Of a stretch of 64,000 bases of DNA, positions 11,167-22,102 are shown piece after piece; position 1 is the stretch's first letter, and the number at the start of each line of letters is the position of its first letter. The stretch is from Locusta migratoria (lineage: Eukaryota; Arthropoda; Insecta; Orthoptera; Acrididae). The position numbers were made by a program, and so were the translations under genes. The notes beneath the pieces were generated by a model. The model made no database searches, was not told the DNA's origin, and saw nothing but the letters and a program-made list of their open reading frames with translations. Location: positions 334,520,649 through 334,584,648 of the forward strand of contig CM048751.1 in the NCBI GenBank assembly GCA_026315105.1. The letters are read 5' to 3'.

Positions 11167-11353
11167 TGCCGCGGTGGACTTGCCAAGCGTTATAAGGCGC
11201 CTTGCTACGGAGCGCGCTGTTGTTCGCCGTCGGAGGTTTGAATCCTCCCTCGGGCATGGGTGTAAGGGTTGTTCTTAGATTACTTAGTTTAAGTAGTTTG
11301 TAAGCCTAGGGACCAATAACTAGAGAAGTTAAGTCCCGTAGGTTTACAAACAG
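11167..11353 (+). mobile_element. SINE-b copy
   Basis: Diverged tRNA-like head (TTGCCAAGCGTTATAAGGCG; B-box GGTTTGAATCC) followed by the common body with TTTAAGTAGTTTGTAAGCC and a terminal TTTACAAAC. Confidence 0.85.
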
Positions 11354-11439
11354 AGATACACAGAAAGTTGCACAGAACTCCGGCAACGGTAATTACGTAT
11401 TCACAGAATATATGACTTCAATTGCGAATGGGCAAAGCT

Positions 11440-11700
11440 GAAAATGTGTGCGCACCCGGGATTCGAAACCTGGTCTCCTCCTTTCTAGGCAGTTACGCTG
11501 TCCCCTACACCATTGGGGACACAGTGATCATCGCACCTGCAAGGACTGCCTAAGCACGCCTCCCGCCAGACACAAATTTGTAGCTTTACCCTGCCCACAG
11601 TACTCAAACTCGTAGTCACTATGTACTAATTCCCGTAAGAGCAAGGGCTCCAAACTTGTCCACCATTCCCCACTAACGCCACATGTATATATAACGATAA
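11440..11700 (-). mobile_element. tRNA-derived SINE (Thr-like relative)
   Basis: On the minus strand 11443-11520 folds as a tRNA-like unit: A-box near ATGGTGTAGGGG, anticodon-loop region CTGCCTAGAAAGG and B-box GGTTTCGAATCCC. The head resembles SINE-T elsewhere in the window but with a different loop. The body boundary toward 11700 is uncertain. Confidence 0.6.
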
Positions 11701-12213
11701 TTACATTTATAAAAAGTATTCGGTATGAGACCCGCCTTTTATGCAAAAATACACCCACGGGTGTTTCAGCACCTCTGTGCCATCATCAGTGGGGTTTCTA
11801 TTTGCTAACAGCTTTGAATGTCAAACATAGATGTAAAAAAACAGGGCCTATAGATCGTACGTGTTAGTTTGGGTTATTACCTTGGTTTTACATTTTTGAT
11901 GTAGATGACAAAGCTAGCAATATTGGATGTTACAAAAATGGTCCTACATGACCTGAAAATGTAAAAGGAAACTAACACATAACTTTACACATTTAAGTTA
12001 GCAATAAAATATATTTATTTTCACCTCTGTAATGTAATAAAAGGCCCAATACTGATGCACAGATCGATTTACTTATTCCGTTGTGTATGTCTGTTCGGTT
12101 TTGTTCCTAGGTCAGTTTGAGACTAATCTACGATTCTTATTATGTTTTTAAGGAATTGTATACATGCCACCAACAGTCGATTGACATTTCCAGTTTGGTG
12201 GTGTGATACGAAA
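11701..12213. other. Unassigned; possible PLE-related tail
   Basis: Contains GGTGTTTCAGCACCTCTGTG followed by CCATCATCAGTGGGG, a phrase resembling the tails of some Penelope-like elements. No coding remnant supports it. Confidence 0.25.
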
Positions 12214-12225
12214 TTTTTATTAAAA

Positions 12226-12413
12226 GCCGGCCGCGGTGGCCGAGGAGACTGAGGCGCTCCAGTCACGGTCTGCACGGCCACTACTGTGGGGGGTTCGAAT
12301 CCCCCCTCGGGCATGGATATTTGTGCCGTCTTAGTTCGTAAGAAGTTCATAGGTAGTTTGAAAGTTTAGGGACTGATGACCCCGTAGTTAAGTCCCATAA
12401 ACTATACCAACAA
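12226..12413 (+). mobile_element. SINE-a copy
   Basis: Full head GCCGGCCGCGGTGGCCGAG, B-box GGTTCGAATCC, body ending CTATACCAACAA. Target-site duplication TTTTATTAAAA on both sides (12215-12225 and about 12417-12427). Confidence 0.93.
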
Positions 12414-12429
12414 TTTTTTTATTAAAACA

Positions 12430-12628
12430 TTTTACATGTCGATTGCGTTCCCATTGTGGAACATCGTCAGTACAGATTTCGAATCATGATGACCGGTGTA
12501 CACTACATAAAAAATTTAATTTTGTGGATCTGACAATTAAATGTTGTTCGCGGGATACATGAGTCATCATGACTCGAAATATGCACTGATGATGTTCCAT
12601 CATGGGAACTAAATCGTTATGTCGATTA
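12430..12628. repeat. Foldback (inverted repeat) element
   Basis: Left arm (about 12436-12493) and right arm (about 12567-12628) are reverse complements with scattered mismatches. Core: GTTCCCATTGTGGAACATCG and TTTCGAATCATGATGAC on the left, matching read-back on the right. No coding capacity; a MITE or a PLE-type inverted terminal structure. Confidence 0.7.
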
Positions 12629-12656
12629 AATATTGCATATCACATCACAAAGCTGG

Positions 12657-12658
<2 letters not shown>

Positions 12659-12690
<32 letters not shown>
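12659..12690 (-). repeat. Poly(T) run (poly(A) tail on the minus strand)
   Basis: An uninterrupted T run, likely the poly(A) tail of an unrecognised minus-strand retrosequence lying to its right. Confidence 0.7.
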
Positions 12691-12691
<1 letters not shown>

Positions 12692-12738
12692 TAATATTGT
12701 GGTGGGCCGGCACAACTTCCATAATGGAGTCTACTTAC

Positions 12739-12833
12739 AATTGACAATTTCAGTGCGGTCCCTTAAATACACTCAATCGGTTGCGGTAATCCAGTATAGG
12801 TTGCGAGCAAAAGCGTGTGATGGGCTGGGGCAC
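12739..12833 (+). repeat. Repeat shared with the 50-51 kb locus
   Basis: Matches 50022-50083 joined directly to 51191-51240: TTGACAATTTCAGTGCGG, then TAATCCAGTA, then the GATGGGCTGGGGCACTA end. Here it is uninterrupted, so it acts as an empty-site relative of the locus that took up the mosaic insertion. Confidence 0.75.
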
Positions 12834-13039
12834 TACCGTCGTAGCCTGCTATTAGTTGAGGTTTGAGCAGGATGGCCGAACTCGGTGAAGTCGGCTCTCG
12901 GCTGTCGTACCGAGCGGAAGTGGCGGGGGCAAGTTCGAGAGTCCGCGGCAACTCGTTAATTCACTCGAGCTAATGGCGTTATTAACGTGTAAGTAGCTCC
13001 CTGACCGGCGATGCAGCTTAGGTACGGAGAGGGCACAGT

Positions 13040-13545
13040 AGAGTTTATGTTCCAAACACAAAACGAAAGATTTAAGGCACGTGCACGCAGACCCACTAGA
13101 ACCCATCGGACTACATCTTTCGATCGTCTGTAGCACTATATTTTTGAAATTGTTTGATGAGACGGCGTACCAACGGTTATCGCTTCCCAAATTCGGATGG
13201 CCAAGTGGGTACCGTAAATGTGGATCATGCTGAACTTCGTGTTAGGACTTTAAGAATCTTCGAGCTGCCTGACGAAGTACCGCAAAAACTCGTTGAGTAC
13301 GCACTGAAACCTTACTGAGAAAAGTCATGTAGTTGAAAAGAGGAACACGTTAGAGAAGTAAACCGTTCCAAAAGGCGTCCGTCAGGTGAGCATTGGACTG
13401 CGCAAACACATACCATCGTACCAGATCGTTGGCAGTTGTCGAGAGATCGTGATTTACGACGTAGAACCGCGAACGTGTTCGGGGTGCGGACAGAATGGAC
13501 ATGTACAAAATCTTGCACATTGCTGCATTTCAGGAACGGTAGAGT
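13040..13545 (+). pseudogene. LINE-D ORF1 fragment (copy 2)
   Basis: Reads, with frameshifts, DGQVGTVNVDHAELRVRTLR and IFELPDEVPQKLVEYALKPY, then IVIYDVEPRTCSGCGQNGHV, aligning with ORF1 of the long LINE-D copy (DGHVGDVVIDHAGLGLRTIR; VIYDGQPKTCSGCGKEGHV). The last block is a CCHC zinc knuckle of the nucleic-acid-binding ORF1 protein. It is the 5' part of an old LINE-D whose later parts reappear at 15841 and 17412. Confidence 0.8.
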
Positions 13546-13670
13546 GTAAACACTTTTAAAAGACATAACAGCCAGCCAGTTGCGCTAAAATGGGTTCAAT
13601 TAAAACCTTTACATAGGTTTCGACAAAATTAATTTTGGCTTTATAATAATGGAAAGTCCACGTTGGAATT

Positions 13671-13975
13671 AATAATATAGTAAGGACAGTTTACAAGTCA
13701 CTGCAAAGACGTGGCGACGAGCTGCGATAGGCACATACGAAAGACACACACATACAACACTTTCAGCTATCGGCCATGGCCTTCTTTAGAAAGTAGAACA
13801 CTCACGCAAACACACAGGCACACAACACAGTCATACAACCATCACCTCCAGCTGCCGCACTTCGAATCACCAAGTGATTCGAAGTGATCACCAAGTGATG
13901 CCTTTTGTATGTGCCTGTCACAGCTCGTCGCCACGTCTTTGCAGTGGCTTGTAAACTGTCCTTACTATATTATTA
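13671..13975. repeat. Foldback element with ~70-bp arms
   Basis: Arms 13671-13744 and 13907-13975 are close reverse complements (ATAGTAAGGACAGTTTACAA and read-back; GACGTGGCGACGAGCTG and read-back). Between the arms lies a short secondary palindrome around CTTCGAATCACCAAGTGATT. No ORF; it sits inside the old LINE-D copy. Confidence 0.8.
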
Positions 13976-14184
13976 ATTTTGTCTTTTTCAGAGGACGGAC
14001 TAATAATGTAAAAGCTGTTGAAACTAAAAAAGAGACAAATGCTCTAGTGAAAACTAGAATTACTCCATGTCAAACAATTAAAATGTAAAACATGTCACTT
14101 TTAAAACTGTGCATTAATGACCCACACACGTCGAGTGAGCCCCGCGTAAAAAAAGGAATTAGATTTGGTAACGAAACAATGAAG

Positions 14185-14775
14185 GTGGAAGATGAGTTTT
14201 GTTAGGTAGTAAAATAACATGCGATGGTCGCAGTACAGAGGATATAAAATGCAGAATGGCAATGGGAAATAAAGCATTTTTGAAAAAGAGAAATTTGCTA
14301 ACATCGAATATTAATCTAAGTGTAAGGAAATCTTTTCTGAAGGCATTTGTGTGGATTGTTGTCTTGTATGGGAGTGAAACATGGACGATAAATAGTGTGG
14401 ACAGGATGAGGATTGAGGCTTTTGAAATGTGGTGCTACAGAAGAATGCTGAAGATTAGGTGGGTCGATCGCATAACTAATGAAGAGGTACTGAACAGAGT
14501 TGATGAGAAAAGGAATTTCTGGCATACCTTGACTATAACAAGGGATCGCTTGGTAGGACACATTGTTAGACATCGAGGAATCGTAAATTTATCATTAGAG
14601 GGAAGTGTGTGGGGTATAAATCGCAGAGGGAGACCAAGAGACGCTTATAGTAAACAGATTCAAGTGGATGTGGGTTGTCGTTCTTATGAGGAGATAAAAA
14701 GGCTTGCTCAGGATAGAGTAGGGTGGAGAGCTACATCAAACCATTCTCCGGACTAAAGACCACAACAACAATGTA
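14185..14775 (+). mobile_element. LINE-E C-terminal remnant
   Basis: The 185-codon frame is open and reads LGSKITCDGRSTEDIKCRMA, LTSNINLSVRKSFLKAFVW, VVLYGSETWTINSVDRMRIE, NRRGRPRDAYSKQ. This is the region after the RT in a common arthropod LINE type (YGSETWT plus GRGRPR-like ending). The 3' end is GACTAAAGACCACAACAACA. It is strongly 5' truncated; the RT lies outside this copy. Two other copies sit at 27.0-28.7 kb (+) and 40.9-41.4 kb (-). Confidence 0.9.
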
Positions 14776-15019
14776 TGATCCGCATTCCGCATGGTTGCAG
14801 AGACACGGAGTTCAGCTGCCTCGCGCTATCTGGTCAAGTACATGACAACCGACGATGCTACCCATGACGTATGTTGAAGTTGCGTATGATGTGAAAAACG
14901 TAGACACTGTATTGAGCCCGTTACGGATCCCTGGGGACTGTTCCCCAGCTCGTGTTGGCGCGATATGCATCAGAACAGGCGACATGCTTTGCTGCAGCGA
15001 TAATATCTTCTTTTTCAGT

Positions 15020-15240
15020 TTTCATTGTTAACTTCATGTTTTCATACAATTAATTGAAATGGAAATGGATTTCCACTTCTTCTTCTCTACCATGAGAGCA
15101 TATAAAAAAGTATCACCTACGTAGCGCCATAATTCTACGGGGTTTAAGGTACCAGACTCAAGTGCCTCCTCAAAGGTGAGACTCGCCTTTGTAGAAGTGC
15201 TAGTAAAATGACGAAATGATGGGTCATTGGGACACTTTGT
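15020..15240 (-). pseudogene. Penelope-like RT fragment, inverted part
   Basis: Minus strand gives TFEEALESGTLNPVELWRYV followed by GDTFLY, resembling the PLE reverse transcriptase catalytic block (usual YVDDTF; here YVGDTF, so one catalytic Asp is lost). It lies head to head with PLE endonuclease sequence on the plus strand at 15270-15700, suggesting a 5' inversion at insertion. Confidence 0.7.
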
Positions 15241-15269
15241 GCATAGAAAGCTTAAGCACACAGATTTAT

Positions 15270-15840
15270 ATTTAAAGGCGTCTAACTGCCATCACCCCGC
15301 ACAAACTGCTGGTGTCCTCAGTACATCGGAAACATCTCACGTCAGACAATGAAAACCTCCACGCAGAATTAAAACTCCCGGAGAAGGTTTTCAAAGAGAA
15401 TTGTTCTACTTCTCGCCAAACAACGAAGTCCATGCACAAATGTAATAATAAGAAGCAACGCACGGAGGACACTGTTGGCGACCACAAATTTGCAGCTTAC
15501 TTACGAAAAAAGGAAATTCATTTCCGTCCTCCGTCCACTAGCGAACAGCTTGGCCTCAGTAGGATCTGTCAAAGATGACCAGCATCTGGGGAAAAAATCC
15601 CTTTGAGAGTGATACTGCATATATGATTCAGATGATCCGAACTGTAAACGAACGAGCTATAGAACATCAATCATCAAAATCAGCGGTAGCAGAACAATGC
15701 ATTTCCAAAGGACACGCAGTAAAACAAAAATATTTCATCTCCGGTTTCCTGTTTTTGGAATTCAGTTATTAAAGAATAGGTTCGCCTTGTTAATCTGTAT
15801 CCTTAGCTTAGAAGACGTAGAGTTCGTGAGCGAAACATCA
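15270..15840 (+). pseudogene. Penelope-like connector and GIY-YIG remnant
   Basis: Broken frames read YLRKKEIHFRPPSTSEQLG (the FRPP connector before the endonuclease) and TVNERAIEHQSSKSAVAEQC ISKGH (the endonuclease end). The GIY core between them is deleted or unrecognisable. It is inserted in the LINE-D copy just before the D-type endonuclease fragment. Confidence 0.75.
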
Positions 15841-16024
15841 ACTATTCCGCCGAGGTGGATCCGTTGTTTCAGTAAGCCCCGTGACAGTGGTAGGCGGTGA
15901 CTTAATCCTCGTCCTACGGCCTGTGGATCTGCTTCCAAACAATGTCTCGTGTCCAGCCCTTAACAAAATGATTAGGGACCTCTCGTGACAACATAAATGA
16001 ACGCTACACGTCAACCGCCGTAGA
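15841..16024 (+). pseudogene. LINE-D endonuclease fragment (copy 2)
   Basis: Reads NYSAEVDPLF, then (frameshift) TVVGGDLILVLRPVDLLPNN and SCPALNKMIRDLS. It aligns with the long LINE-D ORF2 (FYAEEIAPLFL; HFLLGGDFNCVLDPKYQY; SCQELRLLVRDMNL). GGD(F)N is the APE-type endonuclease motif; the Asn is replaced here. It ends where the Tc1-like element starts. Confidence 0.75.
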
Positions 16025-16028
16025 TATA

Positions 16029-17409
16029 CACTACTGGCGATTGAAATTTCTATACCAAGAAGAAATGCAGATGATAAACGGGTATTCATTGGACAAATAT
16101 ATTATACTAGAACTGACATATGATTACACTTTCACGAAATTTGGGTGCATAGACCCTGAGAAATCAGTACCTAGAACAACCACCTCTGGCCGTATTAACG
16201 GACTTGATATGCCAGGGCATTTAGTGAAACAGAGCTTGGATGGCATGTGCAGGTACAGATACCCACGCAGCTTCAATACGATACCACAGTTCATCAAAGG
16301 TAGTGACCGGCGTATTGTGACGAACCAGTTGCTCGACCACCATTGACCAGACGTTTTCAGTTGGTGAGAGATCTGCAGAATGTGCTGGCCAAGGCAGCAG
16401 TCGAACTTTTTCCGTACCCAGAAAGGTCCGTGCAGGACCTGCGACATGCGGTCGTGCATTATCTTGCTGAAATGTAGGGTTTTGCGGGAACTAATGAATG
16501 GTAGAGCCACGAGTCGTAACACATCTGAAATGTAACGGCCACTGTACGAACAAGAGGTGACCGGGACGTGCAACCATTGGCACCCCATTTCATCACGCCG
16601 GGTGATACGCCAGTATCGTGATGATGAATACACGCTTCCAATGTGTCTTCACCGCGATGTCGCCAAACACGGATGCGACTTTGAATAAACTGTAAAAAAA
16701 AAAAAACGTGGATTCATCCGAAAGGATGATTTTTGCCATTTGTGCAGCCAGTCTCGTCGTTGCGTACACCACTGCAGGCGCTCCTGTCTGTGATGCAGCG
16801 TCAAGGGTAAGCGCAGCCATAGTCTCCGAGCTGATAGTCCATGCTGGTGCAAACGTCGTCGAACTGTTCGTGCAGATGGTTGCTGTCTTGCAAACGTCAC
16901 CAGGGATCAAGACGTGGCTGCGCGATCCGTTCCAGCCACGCGGATATGATCCCTTTCATCTCCACTGCTAGTGATACGAGGCCGTTGCCGTCCAGCACGG
17001 CGTTCCGTATTGTCCTCCTGAACCCACCGACTCCATATTCTGCTAACAGTCATTGGATAGCGACGAACGCGAGCAGTAATGTCGCGATACTATAAACCGC
17101 ATCGCGTTAGGCTACATTCCGACCTATATCAAAGTCGGAAACGTGATGGTACGCATTTCTCCTCCGTACACGAGGCATCACAACGACGTTTCTCTAAGCA
17201 ACGCCGGTCAACTGCTGTTTGTGTATGAGAAATCGGTTGAAAACATTCGTCATGTCAGCACGTTGTAGATGTCGCCACCGACGCCAACCTTGTGTGGCTG
17301 CTCTGAAAAGCTAACCATTTGCATATCACATCCTCTTCTTCCTGTTGGTTAAATTTCGCGTCTGTAACACGTCAACTTAGTGGTGTAGCAATTTTAATGG
17401 CTTGGAGTG
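16029..17409 (-). mobile_element. Tc1/IS630-type transposon, decayed transposase
   Basis: Inverted ends: TACACTACTGGCGATTGAAA at the left and TACACTCCAAGCCATTAAAA read from the right, bounded by TA. Minus-strand pieces spell a DDE transposase in order: a basic region, KIILSDESTF (first catalytic Asp block), GVMKWGANGCTSRSPLVRT, then LLPWPAHSADLSPTENVWSM (third catalytic block) and PRRISAVIAARGGCSGY-like ends. A 13-A run at 16694 and several frameshifts disrupt it, and the middle DNARPH block is damaged. It cuts the LINE-D copy between the endonuclease fragment and the C-terminal region. Confidence 0.85.
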
Positions 17410-17411
17410 TA

Positions 17412-18135
17412 CAAGGGCGCGTAGTTCCAAGGACGTTTACGGGTTTTTCAAAAGCCAGCTCCTGCTAATGTGATTGGACACCACCATCCGTCGGTTGCCT
17501 GGAGGCGGGCGTGGATTAACCTACACTCGCCCTTTCTGCGCAACGCTGAGGCTGCTTTGGTATATGGTAGGAGAAATTTCCAAACCGCCAGCGACTGCAT
17601 TCCATACATCCGGTCAAAGAACCGCTCTGCCCCAACTGCGCCTCGGTTGACACCGATACACACCGTTTTGTCTGTGTTGCAGCAGCCGACTGCTGGCTTC
17701 TTCAAAGCCAAAGTTGGCTTTGCTGTTGCGACGGACATCCTGTTCTGTAGAGCCTGTGAAACTGAGTCATCCTGACTTTATTTACTTCCCAATTACATGA
17801 CGTAATACAACAGTTTGGGTCAAATCTATGAATGTGTCATACTTTTTTTAGCGAGGGAGAGATTTAGTTATTATATTTTGGGTCCGATTTATTTACCAAC
17901 ATCACGGTATTACGATGCATCGCATCGTATAGACGTATAGAACGCTTTTTTCAAATGATTTGCGGTATTCCAGGTATAAGATAGGTTTTAAGATATACCA
18001 AAGAATATAGTGAATAGAGAACTCCCCACGAACAATTGGGGTTACTCACTATTTAAGGAGAAGACAACCTGGTGACCGTGGCGCGTGGACGCCGCGAATA
18101 CACCCTTATAAATGAAACTATATGCACCCATTTGT
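17412..18135 (+). pseudogene. LINE-D ORF2 C-terminus (copy 2)
   Basis: Reads HHPSVAWRRAWINLHSPFLR, then LCPNCASVDTDTHRFVC (a CCHC-type zinc motif), then HPDFIYFPIT, RNTTVWVKSMNVSYFF and RGRDLVIIFW. It aligns throughout with the end of the long LINE-D ORF2 (LCTQCNVLDNEVHRLTC; YPDETYYPRTKTNAVTWIRG; FREGPKNALDFW). Stops and shifts are present. The RT domain expected between 16024 and 17412 is missing. Confidence 0.8.
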
Positions 18136-18139
18136 GCCT

Positions 18140-18202
18140 TTTTTATTTTTTATTTATTTTATTTATTTATTTTTTATTTTTATTTATTTATTTATTTATT
18201 TT
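18140..18202 (+). repeat. (TTTA)n-like microsatellite
   Basis: An imperfect TTTAT/TTTA run of about 60 bp directly after the LINE-D remnant. Confidence 0.85.
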
Positions 18203-19049
18203 GTACATTCCGATTTAGAAAAGGTTTGTTTCTTTGACGATGGCGCCTGAAGAGTTTGAGATGTTATGTTGTATTTAGCCTACGGTGAAAGTGGCGGTGG
18301 CACTAAATTATTTTTGTTTGTAGGTTGTTTAAATTAGAGTTTCAAGGTAATATAGGTTCTAGAGTCGAACGCATGAAGTGGCACGGATTACGGAAAGTAA
18401 ATAAATACATAAAAAATAGAAGTTACTAAAAATAAACCAAAAATTGTAAGACAATTGCTTAAGGCAACCGCTGGTCAAGGGCCAATTTTCAATTTCGCCC
18501 TTGAATTTAGTCCAGTCCCCTGAAGATGTCGGTATCTTGCAATATTTAGAACAAGTATAATAATTGCATGCGAATCATTCTTGATTTCCATTTCCAGTGT
18601 CAATATCGTAAACTGTTCAGTGTCACGTCCGCTGTTAACTGTACCATAATTGTCTCACACACAAAATCTGAGGCTCGTGGACAAAACACGCAGAGTACGA
18701 TCTTGTTTCTGGGCATGGAACAACGGAAGATCATCAACTGTACAAAGCACAATGTGACATTAAGTGCAATAAACCGATTGTGGGATATGAAAACGAAATA
18801 AATACATAATAAAAATACACAAAAATTAGAGAGTAAAGTGAATAAAATCGTTTTTGCCACAAAATAACTCAGTTAAAATGAAAATATTTGTTCTGTGAAA
18901 CATACATACTCACGGTTGTAAATAACACGTTAGCAATACTTTTCCCCCCTTGCCTTGTCCCGCGTTTCAAGGTTAATGTTGCACCTTGAGATTTTAAGGT
19001 AACCCGTTAGAAATCTATGAAACTTTGTCGCCACCTCAATGGCCATCAA
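18203..19049. other. Unassigned ~850 bp
   Basis: AT-rich, short frames only, no tRNA head and no inverted ends noticed. Confidence 0.3.
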
Positions 19050-19440
19050 TCCTTTTACTACTTCTGCTTTTACTGTTCATACTACTGATCGATATGGCAT
19101 AATGCTTTTAATAATTTTATTGAAGACTTTTCTCGTTGTTTTCTTTCTAATCTGTCTGTTCCACAAAACACTATTTACTGTCTGAATAGTAAAGTTCCCA
19201 GCATTGATTCTTTTATTAATTTCCTTGTCTTGTTTTTTATCTTGTGTGATTTGTACTCTGCTCCTCCAGTATTAAATTTTCATTTCAGTATCCCATTACC
19301 ATATAGTTTGTTTCATTTTTGTTGACCTGCCGTCCCGTTTTTATACCTTTCTATGAAATGCCTTGTGTAATGTACTCTGTCTTATTTATCAAGCGTGAAA
19401 CTCAAGTCAACACCAGCAAACTCTAATGAACATATAGTAT
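19050..19440 (-). pseudogene. LINE C-terminal fragment
   Basis: Minus strand reads DKEINKRINAGNFTIQTVNS, VLWNRQIRKKTTRKVFNKII, KSIMPYRSVV. It matches the segment after the RT in craft/RTE-like arthropod LINEs (typical EIKRRIN, LNSVLWN, YGSE). It is distinct from LINE-E in sequence. No ends are visible. Confidence 0.7.
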
Positions 19441-19512
19441 TATCATATACTGGAGTTCTCATGTTCTCACCTTTTTTCCACGTTTCAAATATTTTTTCTG
19501 TGTGTATTTGAC

Positions 19513-20627
19513 TAGCTGAAAACCCGACGTTGCCCGGAAATTATTCATTTCTGCCTTGAGTTAGTACTTCTATCCCTTCTCTCTCTGTCCACTTCCTTTT
19601 TTTCATTTTTTAATGTGTTATATTTACCGGAGAATATATAAGAAATAAGGTTGTCTTGCATAATGTACAAAATTAAAAGTGGAGTATCAAAGACAAAGAA
19701 AGATAGTGATCAAAACACTAATAACATATAAAATTCGTACGATCTCATTTATTGAGTTATATGTTGTACTATTGTATAATTTCTCAAGCATATTTTCATT
19801 TATATAAGTGTTGCATGCCTGTAAAATACGTTGCGAGTACAATTAGTAGTAAAATAGTAATACGATTAGATTAAAACCTGGTGCGGCTTTCCATGAACGT
19901 TGCTATTTACGTGCTCATATTTCATGAACTATGACTTGTACAGTGATACAATTTCTAAGTTATATTCAGCTATATGTGTGTATACTGCCTGTAAAATTTC
20001 CTGTGGCTACAATTTATAGTGTACAAATTATAAATCGTAACGTCATACGGAATGCCGTAGTTTTAGTCCATGAACAGTGAAAAGGTAGTAAGCCAGAAAC
20101 TTTTTTTCCTTGCATCTATTTACTGCGGTCGTCAGCGAGAAAAAATATAATAAGAGTTTGAAATTATCTTTAAATGTTGTTGGAAGTCGCTAAGCACTGT
20201 CATTCTCATACAGTGTACGAATAAAGTCTCGTCGTATTATGTGGCTGTTTTACGCGATTGCTCTTGTTTATGACGTTATATCTTCTAAACCATGACTCGT
20301 ATGTGATTCTTAACGCTGAAGAAACTGTTACGTAATGAATATGTATATCAAGTTTGGTTGAAATCGATCCAGTGGTTTAAGGGGAAATGTGCAACATTGT
20401 CGCGTGATGTGGCAGTTTTCCTTGCATCTCATTGTTTATAAAGTCATATCTCGTGAATTACATGTTTTGTACATGATCCTTGCACTTGCGGTGCCCATCA
20501 ACATGGATTGAATTTTACCTGTACAAAATTTTATAAATATTGGAACAACATTGTTGATTTTTATGCAATAAGTACACACAAACAAACACACAAACACACG
20601 AACACTGTGCTTTATATATAAAGAAGA
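19513..20627 (-). mobile_element. Helitron-like non-autonomous element
   Basis: On the minus strand it begins near TCTTTATATATAAAGCACAG and ends CCGGGCAACGTCGGGTTTTC AGCTAG followed by T. A TC start with a short palindrome, a GC-rich hairpin (CCGG..CCGG) near the 3' end and a CTAG terminus are Helitron features. The interior has repeated TCATGAACTATGACTTGTA-like phrases. No ORF is seen. Assignment rests on the ends. Confidence 0.5.
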
Positions 20628-20724
20628 AGAAGACAAAGCATTTGGTGACTAACTGTACCCCTGTAATCCTTTTGTAACTTTAAATCCATGTCAGAGTAAA
20701 TTTTGTACTTTTATACTTGTTGTA

Positions 20725-22102
20725 GAGTTGAATTCTTGATTGCAAATATTTTTTATTACAATCACGCGTTTCGCCCGGTTAGGGCATCTTCAGATATCTG
20801 ACAAAGAAGAAAATATTGATACAGAACTTACAGTACTTACATGACATTATTTCGAAAACTTTTAGCTACAAACCAATCTGAAACTGTTTTAAGAAATTGT
20901 GATAATGTACAGTACTAATGTTTTGTATACTCTGTGGTGGAGGGTGTCTCCGTAACTTACAGAGACAATAGTATTGAAACTATTAATATCCGGTAACACT
21001 GACCGTTGAAAACAGATTGATACATTGTTTAACTGTATGGATATTGCAAGATTTACCTTGTATGATGTCCCTGCACATTAGGTCGTCAACATATTAATAC
21101 GACTTGCGTCGGTAGAGGTACAAGTACTGCCTGAGGCGGCGTTCACATTTGTGCTGCGAGTAACCGTCAATAAAGCTAAGTGTCCACAACACTGTAGGTG
21201 TTGGGTCGGTCGGATAACAGTTGTTTATTTAAAATTTGGACACCATTTACATAAAATACGAATAAAACATGATTGCAATGTGTTAGGATGCCCAGTTATA
21301 TAACAGAATCTTACATAAAAATTTCCAAAAAAGTATCGAAAAATGTTTGGTCTTTTGACGTCAACTCATCGTTTAGAAGTCTCGGGTGTTTAAGATAAAC
21401 CAGCTTAGAAATCTCAAATTCTTCCAGGATGTTTAACTTCCGTCGTTTTTGGGCATAGTTGAAAATTTCTAAATTATCTAGGGTGCGAGCTTGCTGGCCA
21501 GACGACTTTAAATGCTCGGCAAAGGAGAGTATTTCTTTATTTGCCCCTTTTTTGTTATCAAATGTTCACTGAAACGTGTTTTGAATGCCCTCCCTGTCTG
21601 TACCACATACTCAGCTGGACAGTCTACATATTTAAGCTTATAAACGCCTGAGGCTGTCTGTGGCTGTTTGATAGGTTGCTCGTTGTGTGGTAGAATTTTT
21701 TGTATATTTGTTCCACGAGAAAGGACAACTTGTACATTGGTCTTACGGAACAATTTGGCTATATGATAGGTGAAAGGTCCTAGGAATTGGAACGCAGCTG
21801 ATATTTTTTCGTCAGCTAATTCGCGGTCGAGGTATGCCTCTGCTCTTCTGTAAGCTTGACACGCTCCCTATACAGCTGGTGGACCACAGATGGGCTGTAA
21901 CATTTTTCTGGGCAATATAGCAGAGGGTATTAAGCTCATTATGAGCTAAAAATTTTCGAAATAATGTCATGTAAATACTGTAAGTTCTGTATCAATATTT
22001 TCTTCTTTGTCAGATATCTGAAGATGCCCTAACCGGGCAAAGCGCGTCATTGTAATAAAAAATATTTGCAGTCAAGGCGTTCTGTTATACAAGAATTCAA
22101 CT
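20725..22102 (-). mobile_element. Penelope-like element with long inverted ends
   Basis: Left arm (about 20725-20872) and right arm (about 21947-22102) are near-perfect reverse complements (AGTTGAATTCTTG; GCAAATATTTTTTATTACAA; CCGGTTAGGGCATCTTCAG; TATTGATACAGAACTTACAG). Between them, minus-strand 21508-21753 reads VQVVLSRGTNIQKIL, SGVYKLKYVDCPAEYVVQTG, RAFKTRFSEHL, the PLE GIY-YIG domain with YVVQTG in place of the usual YVGQTG. The RT is missing. Inverted copies of the terminal repeat are known around PLEs. Confidence 0.8.

Noticed and set aside
20725..22102. LTR retrotransposon
   Set aside because: The terminal repeats are inverted, not direct, and the only coding remnant is a GIY-YIG domain.
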